A DNA stretch of 64,000 nt from Atopsyche davidsoni (lineage: Eukaryota > Arthropoda > Insecta > Trichoptera > Hydrobiosidae): assembly GCA_022113835.1 (NCBI GenBank), contig JAILWY010000012.1, forward strand, positions 4,154,001-4,218,000, given 5' to 3'. The notes under the pieces were generated by a model. That model saw only the letters and a program-made list of their open reading frames with translations. It had not been told where the DNA came from and searched no databases. A program made the position numbers and the translations under genes. Each line of letters opens with the position of its first letter. Position 1 is the first letter of the stretch. Below are positions 13,601-25,049 of the stretch, piece after piece.

Positions 13601-13953
13601 TCAACTTCTCAAAGGTTTTTCTCCATCCAGCGAAGAAACTCACTCTGACATCAGACGAATAGTTAACTATCATTGAATTCAGGCATATTAGACCTTCAAA
13701 AAGTCAAAGGGGCTTTTAGATCTAGCTGAGAATCCAACGCTGATAATATCAAACAGATATTTATGTTATTGTTAGTGATCATGTTGGATATGAAGTAGCT
13801 GATAGTTCGTTCTGGGCAAATTTGTCTGTCTACTTTTGCATTTAATAATTATTTAATTATGTGTGCTTCTCTATTATATAACTTCAAAAAGTCAAAGGGC
13901 TTCCACCATCCATTGGAGAATCCCACGCTGACATTATCAAATAAATAGTTGGC
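13601..13953 (-). repeat. Three degenerate copies of a protein-like module
   Basis: Copies lie at about 13601-13672, 13696-13762 and 13882-13953. Copies 2 and 3 share CTTCAAAAAGTCAAAGGG and, further on, GAGAATCC.ACGCTGA.A.TATCAAA. Read on the minus strand, each gives a short related peptide: copy 3 FDNVSVGFSNGWWKPFDFLK, copy 2 FDIISVGFSARSKSPFDFLK, and copy 1 a more diverged V.VSFFAGWRK.F. There are no starts or flanking exons. This could be an old tandem exon array, a decayed multicopy gene or a minisatellite; I do not recognise the peptide. Confidence 0.45.
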
Positions 13954-13959
13954 GGTGGA

Positions 13960-14671
13960 GGGGCAGTCGTTTATTGAGTTTGGCATACTTGGGTGTGTCG
14001 GGAGCGATGGGCGGCATTGTTCGGTCCCGAGGGAATTCCCTCCCCGAAGACTTTCTTCGGCTTTTTCCTCCGGTTAAGACACCTCGCGTATAATAATTGG
14101 AATTTTACCGCCGCCGCAGCCTTTTGTCTCCCGCCGTAATACCCGCCGCGTGTGCCTCGTCGGGGAATCCTTGGATTGCAGATTTCTTCGTCTGTTTGTT
14201 TTGCATGGAGCGTTTTAATTGTGGTTCCCCTTGGGAATAATTTAACGTATATATTATCGTAAGTTCGGTATGTCAGCATACGACCATTGCAGTCTATATA
14301 ACTGGTAAAGAATCGTTTGCATCGTTTAAGCAATGTAAACGTGCACATGTAATCAAAGCAAAAATTCATCAAAATTATTTACAAAAACATTCAAAATGAT
14401 GCTTCATATGATTATCATTATTGTAGGAAGCGAAATGTGAAAAATTATTAATTGATCTCTAATGTAATATATTTGAAATAAACATTTTGCTTATGTGTTG
14501 AAGTTTTGAAGATTTTAACGAGTTTTAATGTATTTATATTAGACTAAAAAATATATAATCACCACTCGTGGCAACAGTTTTGCATTTAATAATTTATTTA
14601 TAAACTCCAGAAAAAGGGTTTTTTATCACATATTTTTCCTAAATAGGATATTAATAAAAAATAAATAAATA
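13960..14671. other. GC-rich islet (to about 14210) then AT-rich DNA
   Basis: The islet at 13960-14210 leaves a 133-codon minus-strand frame open (14372-13971), but its translation is basic and low in complexity, with no domain. I treat the frame as a by-product of GC content. The flank 14211-14671 is AT-rich and featureless. Confidence 0.5.
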
Positions 14672-14762
14672 CATGTACGCTACCACCCAAGTCACACATT
14701 GTAAACGCGCAAGATCAGGGGATAGCTAAACACCTGGAAATATAAGAACTATTGTAAATTAA
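14672..14762 (+). repeat. Dispersed repeat shared with 36572-36660
   Basis: Compared with the reverse complement of 36572-36660, this segment shares CATGTA, then GCGCA.GATCAGGGGATAGC, then AGAACTATTGT.AATT.AC in the same order and near-equal spacing. The two copies are in opposite orientation, 22 kb apart. No ends or target duplication were recognised, so the class is unknown. Confidence 0.55.
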
Positions 14763-15262
14763 CCTTAATTAAAATAAAATGTAGCTTGTAATAATAAATT
14801 TGAATTCATTTAATGAAAAAAAACTTTTAACCAATTTTTTCTAAGCCATGAAAATCGAACCGGAAAATGCGTACAAATGGATTTTCCTTATTAACAAAAA
14901 TACCTTGCGGAGGAAATAAAACCGCAAAAAAAAAATCATTCGATAATATTATTTATATACAAACCCAAGTAAATCACTAAGGGCTCCTGCACAAATTGTC
15001 GGGCCGCCGCGCACGTGATGGAATTATATCTCCCGAGTCTGATACAGAAACACTTACCCGGGCGCGGAGGAGTCGGCTCGCTTAATTATTCCGTTCGCGG
15101 CTCCTTGCGGAAACGGTCCGCTGGAACATAGGTTCCCAACCTTTTATTGACCACCGCCCCCTTGACAAGAAAAAAAAACTTCCAACGCACCCCTTGACAA
15201 GAAAAAATATTATTATTTATGTATATTATTTATTGCTGCCCGGGTAAAAAAAATGTGTGTTT

Positions 15263-15468
15263 ATAGGTGCGCTACTAAGTTTTTGGCTTTCACACATAGA
15301 TGGCGCTAACGACATATTTAGTCGACAAACAAGTCTAAACATGTGTTGTTTTTTAACTGTCATCAATAAGCTGTCATAATAACAACGCATTTCTCAACGC
15401 AATTTTTTTTTTTGTAACAATGAAGATGTCGAGTTTTGTGCCAAAAAAATCAGCATTGTTAGCATGTT
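15263..15468 (+). mobile_element. Mariner 5' end with transposase start, truncated
   Basis: It begins with TATAGGTGCGCTACTAAGTT, a typical mariner terminal repeat. A short leader follows, then ATG at 15420 or 15426 opening MSSFVPKKSALLAC. MSSFVPxK is the conserved start of mariner transposases of the mauritiana type. After about 15 codons the match stops at 15468. No 3' end is present inside the hAT-type element, so this is a 5' fragment and not an intact nested insertion. Its leader matches the leader of the mariner remnant at 23958-24450. Confidence 0.75.
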
Positions 15469-15550
15469 CGAGTTTTTTTGATCATTTTCTCGTTTTTTTT
15501 TGCGAAAAATCTACTGCACAAATCAATTTTTTTTAAATTAAATTTAAAAG
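15469..15550 (-). repeat. Fragment of the 33.2/44.9 kb dispersed repeat
   Basis: CGAGTTTTTTTGATCATTTT, then GCGAAAAATCTACTGCAC.AATCA, closely follow the segment at 44960-45030, and in inverse orientation 33800-33865. It is joined directly to the truncated mariner, giving a three-part mosaic inside the hAT-type ends. Confidence 0.65.
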
Positions 15551-15790
15551 TTCATTCATTTTCCCTTGCACTCGTCACCGCCCCCATTGGGAACCTATGC
15601 GCTAGAACGTCTCCCAGTCGATACAGTGAACCTCCCTTACCTAACGAAGATCGCCTCTCAGCGCCGGACCCCGAAAACTTCTTTCCAATTAGACAGCCTG
15701 ACCTGAAAGAAGGCTCTCTCCCAATAGGGATAATCCCGCGCTGCTCTTTATTTGACAATGCTACGCAGTTTCAGAGGAAACAACGTTAGA

Positions 15791-17440
15791 GGCTGTAAAT
15801 AAAATAATAAAATGTTTGGTTTGTTGGCTTCGAGGTTTGGGGGCGATTTCCGTTCTCGACCCAAAAATACCTGACATGAGAATCAAATACTGACTTTGCT
15901 TTGGTCGATAACAATTTTTCACCAACATAGCACATATTATACTCTTCAATAATAATAACAAAAATACTTAATTTTAATTATCAATATGTACTTTGTATTT
16001 TTGTACTTCTAATTAAAATTTTTAATGGCATAAATAATATAATTTTGTTTGCTTGATACAAAAAACTCTCGGGCAACCACTTACCATGAATATTACATTA
16101 AAAAGTATTTATGAACCCAAAGTAAACATTAATAGAATAATAAGAGCATGTAGTACTTATTTTTAGAAGTATGGCGTTATTTTGAGCATTTACAATTTTC
16201 AGTCACATATATACTTTCCGAATACAATACGTATCACATATTATCTAACATTTTAGGAAATACTACGATATTTTATTGCATGGCTTACAATAGAAAGGTT
16301 CACTGCACCTATTCATGGCGTTTCTTTTAATGTGTTTTATTGCATGGATGTGCTCCGCACATTTAGTGTCGACAAACAGGTTTATCAGCGGAATTCCAAT
16401 ACTTCAGATCTCCTAAAACTGACCAATTTGTAGCCGTGAGACAGCTGGGAACTTCTTTATGTGAATAATGATACCTACTAAGCGGATTTTCTGTATTTCG
16501 GAGTCTCTCCCTATTATCAAGTTTTCTTCCTCCGTTGCGTTTCCTTCCTCGTAAACTTTTCATAAACCGATAATGATCTCCCGAGTACAGCCTGCCCAGT
16601 GAGTTATAGGGTAAAAAATACGTCTTTGTAGCGACCGCCCCTCGGGCCTGCTCATTTTTTAACAATGAAAATTATTTCCTCAAAGGCTCACCTTAAAAAC
16701 TTATTACTAAAGAGTTGCCACAAAGAATGTCTCCCAAAATAAAATGTATATTTTATTTTTGCGAGCTCATACAATTTGAGATAAATGAAATAGAAATTAT
16801 TTAATTTTTAATAAGTCATTTTTAAAGTTCATTCTATTCTCTGTTGGTTGCTTTTGAAGGTAAAAAGACTTTAGTTGATTATTCTGAGAACTGAGCTCCT
16901 GCCAGCGATAATTAAACATTTGAAACTTTTTCATAAGCAATTTATAAAGTAATAGTTTATTTAACCATTTAAATTATACCCTTTACCCTATTTTACATGG
17001 AAAAAGCAATTTGAGATGCATAGTATTTGAAATATTCTATTGATCTAACTTAATAATATTCAGTTTTAACAAACTACTAATGTCTACAGCTAATATTTTA
17101 ATTCTTAAGCAAATTAATGCAAAGTATTATTTATTTATGTTTTTAGCAGAGTATCCACTGTATATCTTCAGTAATCGTTTTTTTAAAGTAATCAAACTTT
17201 TATTTCAGATTTATTGACGATTTGAAAATTTTTTTTGAACTTATAATTAACAATGTAGCTATCACAAATGATATTGAATTCCAACGATCGGAATTGTAGT
17301 CTCCAATAATTCCAAATAAACCTTTTTATTGCGATGCTTGCCGCAAACTATTGACCCTTTTTCTGGCGTCATTTAAAACCTGGGGGGTTTCTTGCGGTTG
17401 TTATTTCGGTCAGGACTTACTTTGTAATGAATTAACTTGT
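15791..17440. other. Non-coding sequence, weak GC-rich patch at 16370-16650
   Basis: TTTTATTGCATGG occurs twice within 80 bp (about 16271 and 16337). The 100-codon minus-strand frame 16665-16363 shows no domain. No element ends were recognised. Confidence 0.5.
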
Positions 17441-17505
17441 GTTTGTCTGGGATTTGAATCCACGATATGGCGGTTGATTCAGGTAACCAAATCATTAAGC
17501 TTAAC
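17441..17505 (-). repeat. tRNA-like fragment, probable SINE head
   Basis: On the minus strand the segment holds GGATTCAAATCCCAG, which fits a Pol III B box / T-arm, preceded by GTTACCTGAATC-type sequence. A complete cloverleaf cannot be drawn, so it is not a functional tRNA gene. It differs from the tRNA-Thr-like family of copies A-D. Age and 3' tail are unclear. Confidence 0.35.
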
Positions 17506-20131
17506 GTTCATTATGCAAATTTATGTATTCCTTCATGGCAACATGCTTGTACAGCCTGAAGGCTATTTATAGGGCTTAGTCATATAATATTACAAATCTT
17601 GTTTACCAGGGGTACGCCATGGAAGCACAACCCGCTAAATAAGGGCAGATTTTCTCAATAATGATAATTAATATACGTGAGCTTGTTATGTTGATTTGTT
17701 TTTAAAGCGTCAAGCTTAAAATTTGCTATTAACATAACCTATTGAACAATGAAGGCTTGAATATATATTTTTATATAAAACTAACAAATACGTAATTCTT
17801 TATCACTTATTTTTAATGATGTTTCCAAATCAAAGAATTTCAAATATTCATAGTATATTCTGCATAAAAATCAAACTATCTTAGTACGTTAAATGCATTT
17901 CGCTGAGTAGTGACATAGTTTTTCGTTTTAATACCATGTTTAGATAAATCAAAGAAATCGTTAAATGCAAAATTAAGTCTTACTTTCAAATCTATTTGAA
18001 ACTTTTGTGTGTGTGTGTGTGTGTTTTTTTTTTGTTAAGTTTATACAGCAGCGTTTTAAAAATCATATCCCAGGAAATGGGCGAAGCTTAGTTGAATCGA
18101 TGATAGTCAGCCTCGTTGCATAACGTCAGCGTTTATCGAAATTTTCAATTTTGTTTGATATTGATAATGGCCATTTGCACAATGCTCATCCGTCAAAGGC
18201 AGGAGCGCAGTAATAACATATCACGCAGAAGCTCCTCTAGTAGAACGGCAGACCGTCCACTACCCTAGAGCAAATTAATGCTGCACCCCTAATTCAGTGG
18301 GAATATCCGATGTGTAATGCAGAGATTTGAAATGAGTACTTTTTATGGTATCACTACTTATTTATTAATGTGTTTGAGCACACGCGGTACTAAATTTTGT
18401 TCACACAAGTTTTTTTTTTTTAGTGCCTTTCCTCAGAGTAGGCTGGTGACTTTGGTTGGTGTTTATCCCGAGCCAGTCTTGCTAATTTTGCTGTACTTTC
18501 CGACTTTGAGCCACTTTCTCATTCCACTGCCTGTTTTTCTTTTGATGTTTCCCTGGATCAGCTGCTTATGCAATATTTGATATTTCGTAAAATATGGTCA
18601 AAATAGGATCTTTCGGTTTTTAGCCGCCGTCAGGATTATAAATATATTTTCAAGCTGAAATTGAATGCATCATGTGTAATGTTTAAAAACATGAAAAATC
18701 AAAAACTACTTTTATATAGAATAAATATTTCTACTATAACCAATTTTTATTGATTACACTGAACTGCTAAAGCGGAAATGATGATGTAAACCACTGTTCA
18801 AAAAATAATTACAACTTAAATAGTAAATTTAATTTTAAAACACCTATAAATTGTTTTAAATAAGTTTGTTATATTGCCAACACAAAAGGATCAATATTTT
18901 ATTCTGAATAAGAAATTTTTGACATTTTTTAAATAGAATATGAAATTTGTTCTTTTGCTTGGATATGTTTGCTCATTAAAGTGCAAATTAATGATTAGTT
19001 AATGTCATATTCAACTTTTTTTTAAATAATTTTATAGTTTGCTTCGCCGATAAGTAATTATTAAATTTGTAGAACCGATCTCGCTGAGCGAACAACGCAT
19101 TATTTATACTCAGCGTAAATGAAGTTTGGCTGAGTTATGGAATTCGGATATTAATAAAGAAGCGCGTATCCCCGACCGTAACACACACACATTATATTCT
19201 ACATAAACAAGTATGTCAACAGTGTTCTGATGAAATTACCACACAACACATGATTATCAAAGTTGATCTTTGATTTAATGCATGGCACATTATAATGCAG
19301 TTAATTAGGATGAATTATGAAAATTGTCGTTTGTATATTTGCAATCAAAAACCACAATAGTAGGTTATCAGGAAAAATGGTTTATTCAAATTGAAATAAA
19401 AACGACATTTAAAACAAACGGTCTTTTATAAAATTTAATAACGTAAAATCAATATCTAATCGGTAAGCAAAGCATAAAAGACGTTATGAGCCAGTTACAT
19501 TACAACAAAACATTTAAGCAATCAGTTGCAGTCATAAAGCCTATAATATTACCAGGATACTAATTTAAATACCACTAAACAAACCTTAAATTTTACATTA
19601 TTTTTTGCTTTATAAAATTATGAAATGTTGCGTTTAAAAAAATCGTGTTCAAATTTAAAATTGTCACATGTTATGAAACTATTAAGCGTAAGCGTGCCAC
19701 GTACTTGTCTCTCGACTCTCACAACTTATCTCGTGCGTATTAATCATCAAGGGAAGAAAAGAGAATACAAAAGATTTTCCCGGAGACTCATCGGAAGAAT
19801 TCTTAACTAGCCCGACATTAGTTGCAAAGTCCGACAGCCTTCTATTGGCCGCCGAGGCTGGTTTGGGCCAATTCGAAAAGGCTTACTCCACACGAAAACA
19901 ATTTATGTATCTGCTGTAACAGAATCATCCATCACTTCTGTCCTGCGCGAAGGAAAGCAAATGGACCATAGTATTTCAATTTAGCGTTCTCTATTAAGAT
20001 TGATTTGTACGATAATTTGTTGTATTCTTGTGAATACGTAATGCGATACAGTATAAAAGTAGTCAGTTTATATAACTTGAGTTATAGGTTACGTATATAG
20101 TAATAAAGTTTTTTTTTTTATTTGATTTGTA
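17506..20131. other. Non-coding AT-rich sequence
   Basis: It contains a GT microsatellite at about 18006-18024, GC-richer patches near 18060-18300 and 19680-19930, and an ACAC run near 19181. Short frames at 18317-18580 and 19625-19810 have no recognisable domain. Confidence 0.5.
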
Positions 20132-20359
20132 TTAAATAAATGCGCTCACCTCTATTGTGGAATATTTATTAGTATAATAGAAGAGGATAGGAAAATTCCA
20201 ATCAGTTGAATGAACATTGAGCTTTTGCCGACCTACTCTTACGAGAAGATACCGCAGGCCGCAGTAATACAGGATCGCAAATACAACGACTCTAATCTTG
20301 GGTACATATTCTAAATACTCTTGAGACGGTTCCTGCAACCCTTCCTCAGGTACTTCCAT
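20132..20359 (-). other. Weak exon-like open frame
   Basis: An ATG at 20359 (minus) opens MEVPEEGLQEPSQEYLEYV and continues with a hydrophobic segment (VVVFAILYYC). A reasonable splice donor (CTC/GTAAGAG) lies after about 39 codons. Codon choice looks less AT-biased than the flanks. There is no acceptor, no upstream exon, an in-frame stop just before the ATG, and no known family match. It may be chance. Confidence 0.2.
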
Positions 20360-23300
20360 TCATACATGTAAAATATTGCAGGGGCTAATGATGCTATTAC
20401 TCTCTATTATCCTCACTTATCTTAATGAAAGGAAAAAAATGATGTGAATATATTATCAAGTTTATTCTGTGTGTGTTTCTTTAGAAACGGTCCAGCGCGA
20501 TTCAGCGCGTAGATAGTATGAAAGATTTTTCGTTCTTGTTTTCTACGTCATTAACTTGTCGCAGAGTCTTTTTACTTAAATAATTTATTCATTGTTTTTA
20601 TATGTTATCTTCCGCATTAAACTTAACTTTTGCAACGAATGCACGACGTTAAAACATAATATATCACGGAACGGGTCTATTCCTCTAAATCTAAACGCAT
20701 AGTAAATTAGGATACAAATAACGGATCGTCGCTAGCTGGAAGCGATGGAAGAAATACAAGTTTCTTTCAGTGATCCAGCAAATTCCTTTTGTTCGCAGAT
20801 GACAGTCACGGAGACTTAGCAACAAATAAAATACCAAAAAAAAAAACAATATTAAGGCATTTTCAGGCATGGCTTTTTTCTTATGTTATTAAAGCAAAAA
20901 GTTGTTTGATCTGACAGCCCTGGACGAGGGCTTATGGATTTAAGCGGCTTGATTAATTGTGTCCTTCCATTGGAGTCCAACATCTGTTCCAATTTGTATT
21001 TTGCGACAATTTCCCCAAGAATTCCTTTTTGCTTTCTTTTAAATATTATTTAATAATGACCTATAAAACATGCAAAAGCGGGATATGCATATTTATGTGG
21101 CTTTTTTTAAAAAAAAATAATTTGCCGTTTTCTAATTTTCTTCAGTGATTGAATATTATTTTTGTTATTTTTGTTTATATTTGAATCCAAGGAGGTATTT
21201 AATATTTACAGTTTCTTACCCAGCCACAAACATCGATACCCCTTATAATGAGGATATCTTTATATTCTGGACTTAGTTCGCTTTCAGACTACTTGTAAAT
21301 TCAGCTGAGATCCCCGGACTGGCTTATGTCAGCTTTCCTCCGGTATCCCAATACTGAATATATAACACACAGGGCCCAACCAATCGCTTTATAAACGTTC
21401 TTACTTCAGCACACGATACATCTTTCTCCAGCGAACTTTTATTACTTATTCCGTAAACTTACGAAAAAACTTATGCAACCGAACTCCAAAGGTTCTGTTT
21501 TATTTATGATTTATTAGCTGCTCTTGTTTCGTTTCGAGTGTTGCCAGCTGTAAATTATCATTTAAATACGGGAATCTTAACTTTTGTCTCCGGAAATATA
21601 ATTTCCCGACTTATCTTGCGGTCGGAGATTTCCCGGAAAAGAACATCATACTTCTGTAAAAATATACGGAGCGGACTCCCAATTTGCATATTAATTGGTT
21701 TCGCTGCAACTCAAGGAATGAGCGCTTTTCTCGGATGAGCGCCAGATACGTATACCCACTTACTTATTAAAGAATCACAAACAAACCTAATGACTTTTCC
21801 ATGTCTTTGCTTTAGCTGTAAAATTTTAAACCTTTTACGATAATTAAATTTGTTTGTTTTATAAGTTGGATCGTCGGCGTTTTGTTTTATTTAAAACCCC
21901 ATCGTTAAAAGCAAGCAATAAAAATGACAATTAAACCTTTGTTCTGTTTTTTTTTCTGGTCGGTGTCCTCGACGCTTAGGACGCTTCGAAAAATATTGCT
22001 TTATTGTTGATCCCATTTACGTTTCGCTGATTTTAAGCGAAGTGCTGAGCGCAGCCACTAGAGAACCCTCCACTTAATTATTAGCTTTTATTCTGGACCT
22101 CCAGTCTCCACATTTTTTGCTTAGCTATCAAAAACATATTGTTTTTTTAAAACCGAATCTTAACCTATTCTATATTTTTAATTTTTATAATAATTTTAAA
22201 TAACATTTAATATTCTAACTCACTTTTAAAAACATCTTGGTTACAAAAACTCTGAATATTTTTTTGTTGCTACTGACAAATAGTAATATGATAATATATA
22301 TATATTTTTTAATTCTATTTCTTATTAAGAAATCCTTTTTATCAAGCAATTAAATATTTATATTTAATTTTCACTAAACCAACATCCCAATTTTTCATAC
22401 TTAAATATATATATTAGTGAATAGCTTAACCCTAACCCACAACCTCGACCTCAAGCAGGTTGTGTACTTATCTGAGCCCACGCTGTATACGTATACCTGT
22501 CAGACATAGTACCTGCCAATTACTCGCGTTATCGCGGGTGAATGGTTCCGAGAGACCATTAGCTTCCCATAGTTACGTAGGCTTACCTGACCCCACATCG
22601 CTTATATATTGTGCTCCCTTAGTCCGAAGACAAGATCGTTGTCGCAAGGATACCTTACTGTGCAGTAATTAAAGGCAACGCCGCTCGGGGTACTTACTTT
22701 ACAGAACTAATCGGGGGATGAAAGTTCCGGCGGGCACATACTAACTACGGGGGTGTGTAAAAAATATTTCACAGGCAGGCTCGTGAATTAGCTAGAAAGA
22801 TTTCCCAATAAACTTACTCACCTGTGTACCTTCAGATTCTGTTTTATTCTAACAAGGAATTGATTTAATTGTATTTAAAGCATGGCTCCCGTAAACTGTT
22901 TTCAAGACTTAACCCTCTTTTAAATTTCTTGCCTTCTAAAAAATTGGATAACTAATGGAAAATATTAGGTGTTTGGCACATGCTCATTTTTTTAATATAA
23001 ATATACCAAGAATATTTAAGTTCCAAAAGTATGAATAAAATGTCAGAAAAATTATTTTATTTTGATATTATAAAGCTTATTTTATTTCATAATAATATCA
23101 AAATATTACTTACGGTTTGAAGTCTATATAAAAACGTATTTTGATCATATTAAAATTTATATTTTTAATCAATGTTCATTTTAAAATGGTTCGTAGAGTA
23201 AAATTCTATGAGATTTTATTCAAGTGTATATTAAATATATTTTGGGCATATATTTTTTTTACGGTTATATTAATATATACCGACAACATCAATATTAATG

Positions 23301-23957
23301 TTTACCACACACACGTTGAAAGCTACTAAATTTAATTTTGATTCATTAGTAATAGCACGATACACTATCAAAACGCTGTGAATTATAGTTAAAGCTGTGA
23401 ATGCTTATTAAACAATCCGTGAATAGTTCAATATATCTCAAAATAATATATAGTGGACTGATACCGCATTACATTAATTTAATTCAAATTCTAAAAACAA
23501 CGCGTACCTTCATAATGAAACTTTTTACGAAAATTATAAAATTATTTGCGTAAAAATATAAAGCAAAGCTGACAAAAAAGGCACTATGTTCGTTAAAGTA
23601 CTCGTGTGTGCATTTTTTTTTTTTGTATACATAACATAAGCCATGCTTGCACACTGAAAATTTATTATTTACGTCGCCCCGTCAACGCGACTCACAGGCA
23701 ACTTTTCAAGCTCCAGGCCAACAAAAACATTGCACTTGCTTTAAAAATTAAACCACCACGCCAACAAATCTTGCAAAATAAATTATAAGTTCGAACGCCA
23801 GGGAGGCTAAATATTTTTCAGTATTCCGTTTCGGCTCTGATACGAGAGCATATTTAACAAAAATCTCTTCTTCTGAAGGTGACGCGGTATAATTTTTATT
23901 AAAACTTGACACGACTTGGTACCCAGGAAATACCTTCGACATTAACGTATAAAAAAA
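20360..23957. other. Non-coding sequence with islets at 21230-21740 and 22430-22790
   Basis: The islet at 22430-22790 is unusual: about 360 bp of balanced base composition, almost free of homopolymers, inside very AT-rich DNA, including the palindrome GTATACGTATAC. Its longest frame (22460-22672) has no domain. The minus frame 23942-23748 lies next to the mariner remnant but does not read like transposase. The rest is AT-rich and contains no element ends I can define. Confidence 0.5.
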
Positions 23958-24140
23958 TCACTCAAGTATTTTATTTAAAATACATATATCAAAACAATTT
24001 TTACTGGTAGCTTTCGATAATGCATATTCACCGTAGGCCTCCTCAAGCAAACGACGTACATCAGTTTTATATTTTATCAAGTTAAAGCAAAAAAGCAAAG
24101 CTTCCCCTGAATGCTGTTTTTTTGGCACAAAACTCGACAT
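23958..24140 (-). pseudogene. Mariner transposase N-terminus, decayed
   Basis: The minus-strand frame starts at 24140 with MSSFVPKKQHSGEALLFCF, then has LLEEAYGEYALSKAT, matching the N-terminal helix-turn-helix region of mauritiana-type mariner transposases. The family usually has about 345 residues with a DD34D catalytic core; here only about 46 residues are recognisable. The frame then runs into the AATCACTCAAGTATTTTATT module (23955-23980) and stops. The catalytic region is missing. The leader upstream of the ATG continues at 24391-24450 beyond a foldback insertion, so the element was broken after it landed. Confidence 0.8.
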
Positions 24141-24403
24141 GTGTTACATTTACGTATGTCTATTTTTTGGATTGAACGTCAATCAGATGCGTATTTATTA
24201 CCCATTACGGGTTTATTATATTATTACTAATATGATTAGGCACATTAGCTCACACATACAAAATGATTAAAGAAATTCTCAGATAAATATCATCGTGATT
24301 TGTGTGGGATTTGAACCCACACAAATCACTATGATATTTTTCTGAGAATTTCTTTAATCATCTTCTATGTTGAACTAATGTGCCAATCATATGTGTTACA
24401 TTT
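24139..24403. mobile_element. Foldback tRNA-like element, copy B, with 13-bp target duplication
   Basis: The direct repeat ATGTGTTACATTT flanks the insert at 24139-24151 and 24391-24403. Between them lies the family sequence in two opposed halves: a long arm read on the minus strand (CGTCAATCAGATGCGTATTT, CCCATTACGGG, TAGGCACATTAG) and a short plus-strand arm (ATGATATTTTTCTGAGAATT .. AACTAATGTGCC). The centre is a 14-bp hairpin: GTGATTTGTGTGGG, the loop, then its complement. This is a collapsed pair of tRNA T-arms and acceptor strands. The host is the mariner leader, whose sequence resumes after the second repeat. Confidence 0.85.
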
Positions 24404-24430
24404 GTTAGTTAGAAAAAAATATTGCGTTGA

Positions 24431-24623
24431 TAGATGTATAAGCAATTCAATATTTTTGACAGAGAGTACTTGGTGGAATTCCATTTTAATATTTTTGAAT
24501 AAAATACTTGAGTGATTTTCCGCATTTTCGTTTATATTAGTGACCGTTTTATTAGTCACTAATAAAAATGAAAATGTGGAAAATCACTCAAGTATTCTAT
24601 TCAAAAATATTAGATGTATAAGC
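24431..24623. mobile_element. Second foldback insertion with 13-bp direct repeats
   Basis: TAGATGTATAAGC occurs at 24431-24443 and 24611-24623. The insert contains a near-perfect inverted repeat. ATTTTTGAATAAAATACTTG at about 24490 and its complement near 24608 enclose GATTTTCCGCATTTTCG and GTGACC on the left, mirrored on the right around a short centre. The same module recurs at 23955-23980 and in the tandem array at 63.6 kb. The family differs from copies A-D, but the length of its flanking duplication is the same. Confidence 0.7.
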
Positions 24624-24779
24624 TATAAAAAAACAGAATTTTAGATTGAATGTTGACTACATGTGTCATTTATGTGTGTGTGTATACTATGAATATAGTA
24701 ATTTTACTCAGAGCAAAGGAAAATCAATATAGACTTACAAGATTAAGTATTAAGTTTGAAATATTGGACACGACGTTCT

Positions 24780-25049
24780 AGCGGAAGGGCCTAGGCGTGT
24801 ACGTTTCGGTGAAATCCGTTCATTGCAGTTTACACAAGGCGATCGAGTGCACGTCTGAGAGCCGAACATCTCAGTCATCAATTATGCAAAGTGCCCGTTA
24901 ATATGCCGCGGCGGAGTGTACTCGGCAACGCCACCGCAGGATATTGCAAGTGAGTCGCGGCGGCGGGCGAGCTCGGGAAACCGGAAGTGCGGCCAGGATG
25001 GGCGCGGCCAGGGATGACCGGATGGACGAGGAGAGGACGTGACGCACCC
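24780..25049 (+). promoter_or_regulatory. CpG-rich leader / promoter candidate of the 25050 exon
   Basis: This patch is markedly richer in GC and CpG than its flanks. It contains an arthropod initiator-like TCAGTC at 24871-24876 without a clear TATA box or DPE at the proper distance. A short upstream ATG frame (24999 to a TGA at 25041-25043) and an in-frame upstream ATG at 25014 precede the preferred start. These fit a 5' untranslated region, but there is no transcript evidence. Confidence 0.35.

Larger units (their letters stand above)
15127..15599. mobile_element. Non-autonomous hAT-type element (473 bp)
   Basis: The ends are inverted repeats: CATAGGTTCCCAA at the left and TTGGGAACCTATG at the right. 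They are followed inward by ACCACCGCCCCC and CACCGCCCCC-like blocks, a style common in hAT elements. The flanking 8-mers are CGCTGGAA (15119-15126) and CGCTAGAA (15600-15607), 7 of 8 identical; 8 bp is the usual hAT target duplication. There is no transposase. The interior contains a mariner 5' end (15263-15468) and a piece of another dispersed repeat (15469-15550), so the element is a mosaic. Confidence 0.8.
15000..15790. other. GC-rich islet split by a transposable element
   Basis: GC-rich segments at about 15000-15126 and 15600-15790 would be continuous if the 473-bp element at 15127-15599 were removed. An apparently compact islet has thus received an insertion in its middle. A regulatory role is only inferred from composition. 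Confidence 0.4.

Noticed and set aside
13971..14372. 133-codon minus-strand open frame
   Set aside because: It lies in a GC-rich islet, reads as basic low-complexity sequence, has no domain, and no splice or promoter support; probably compositional.
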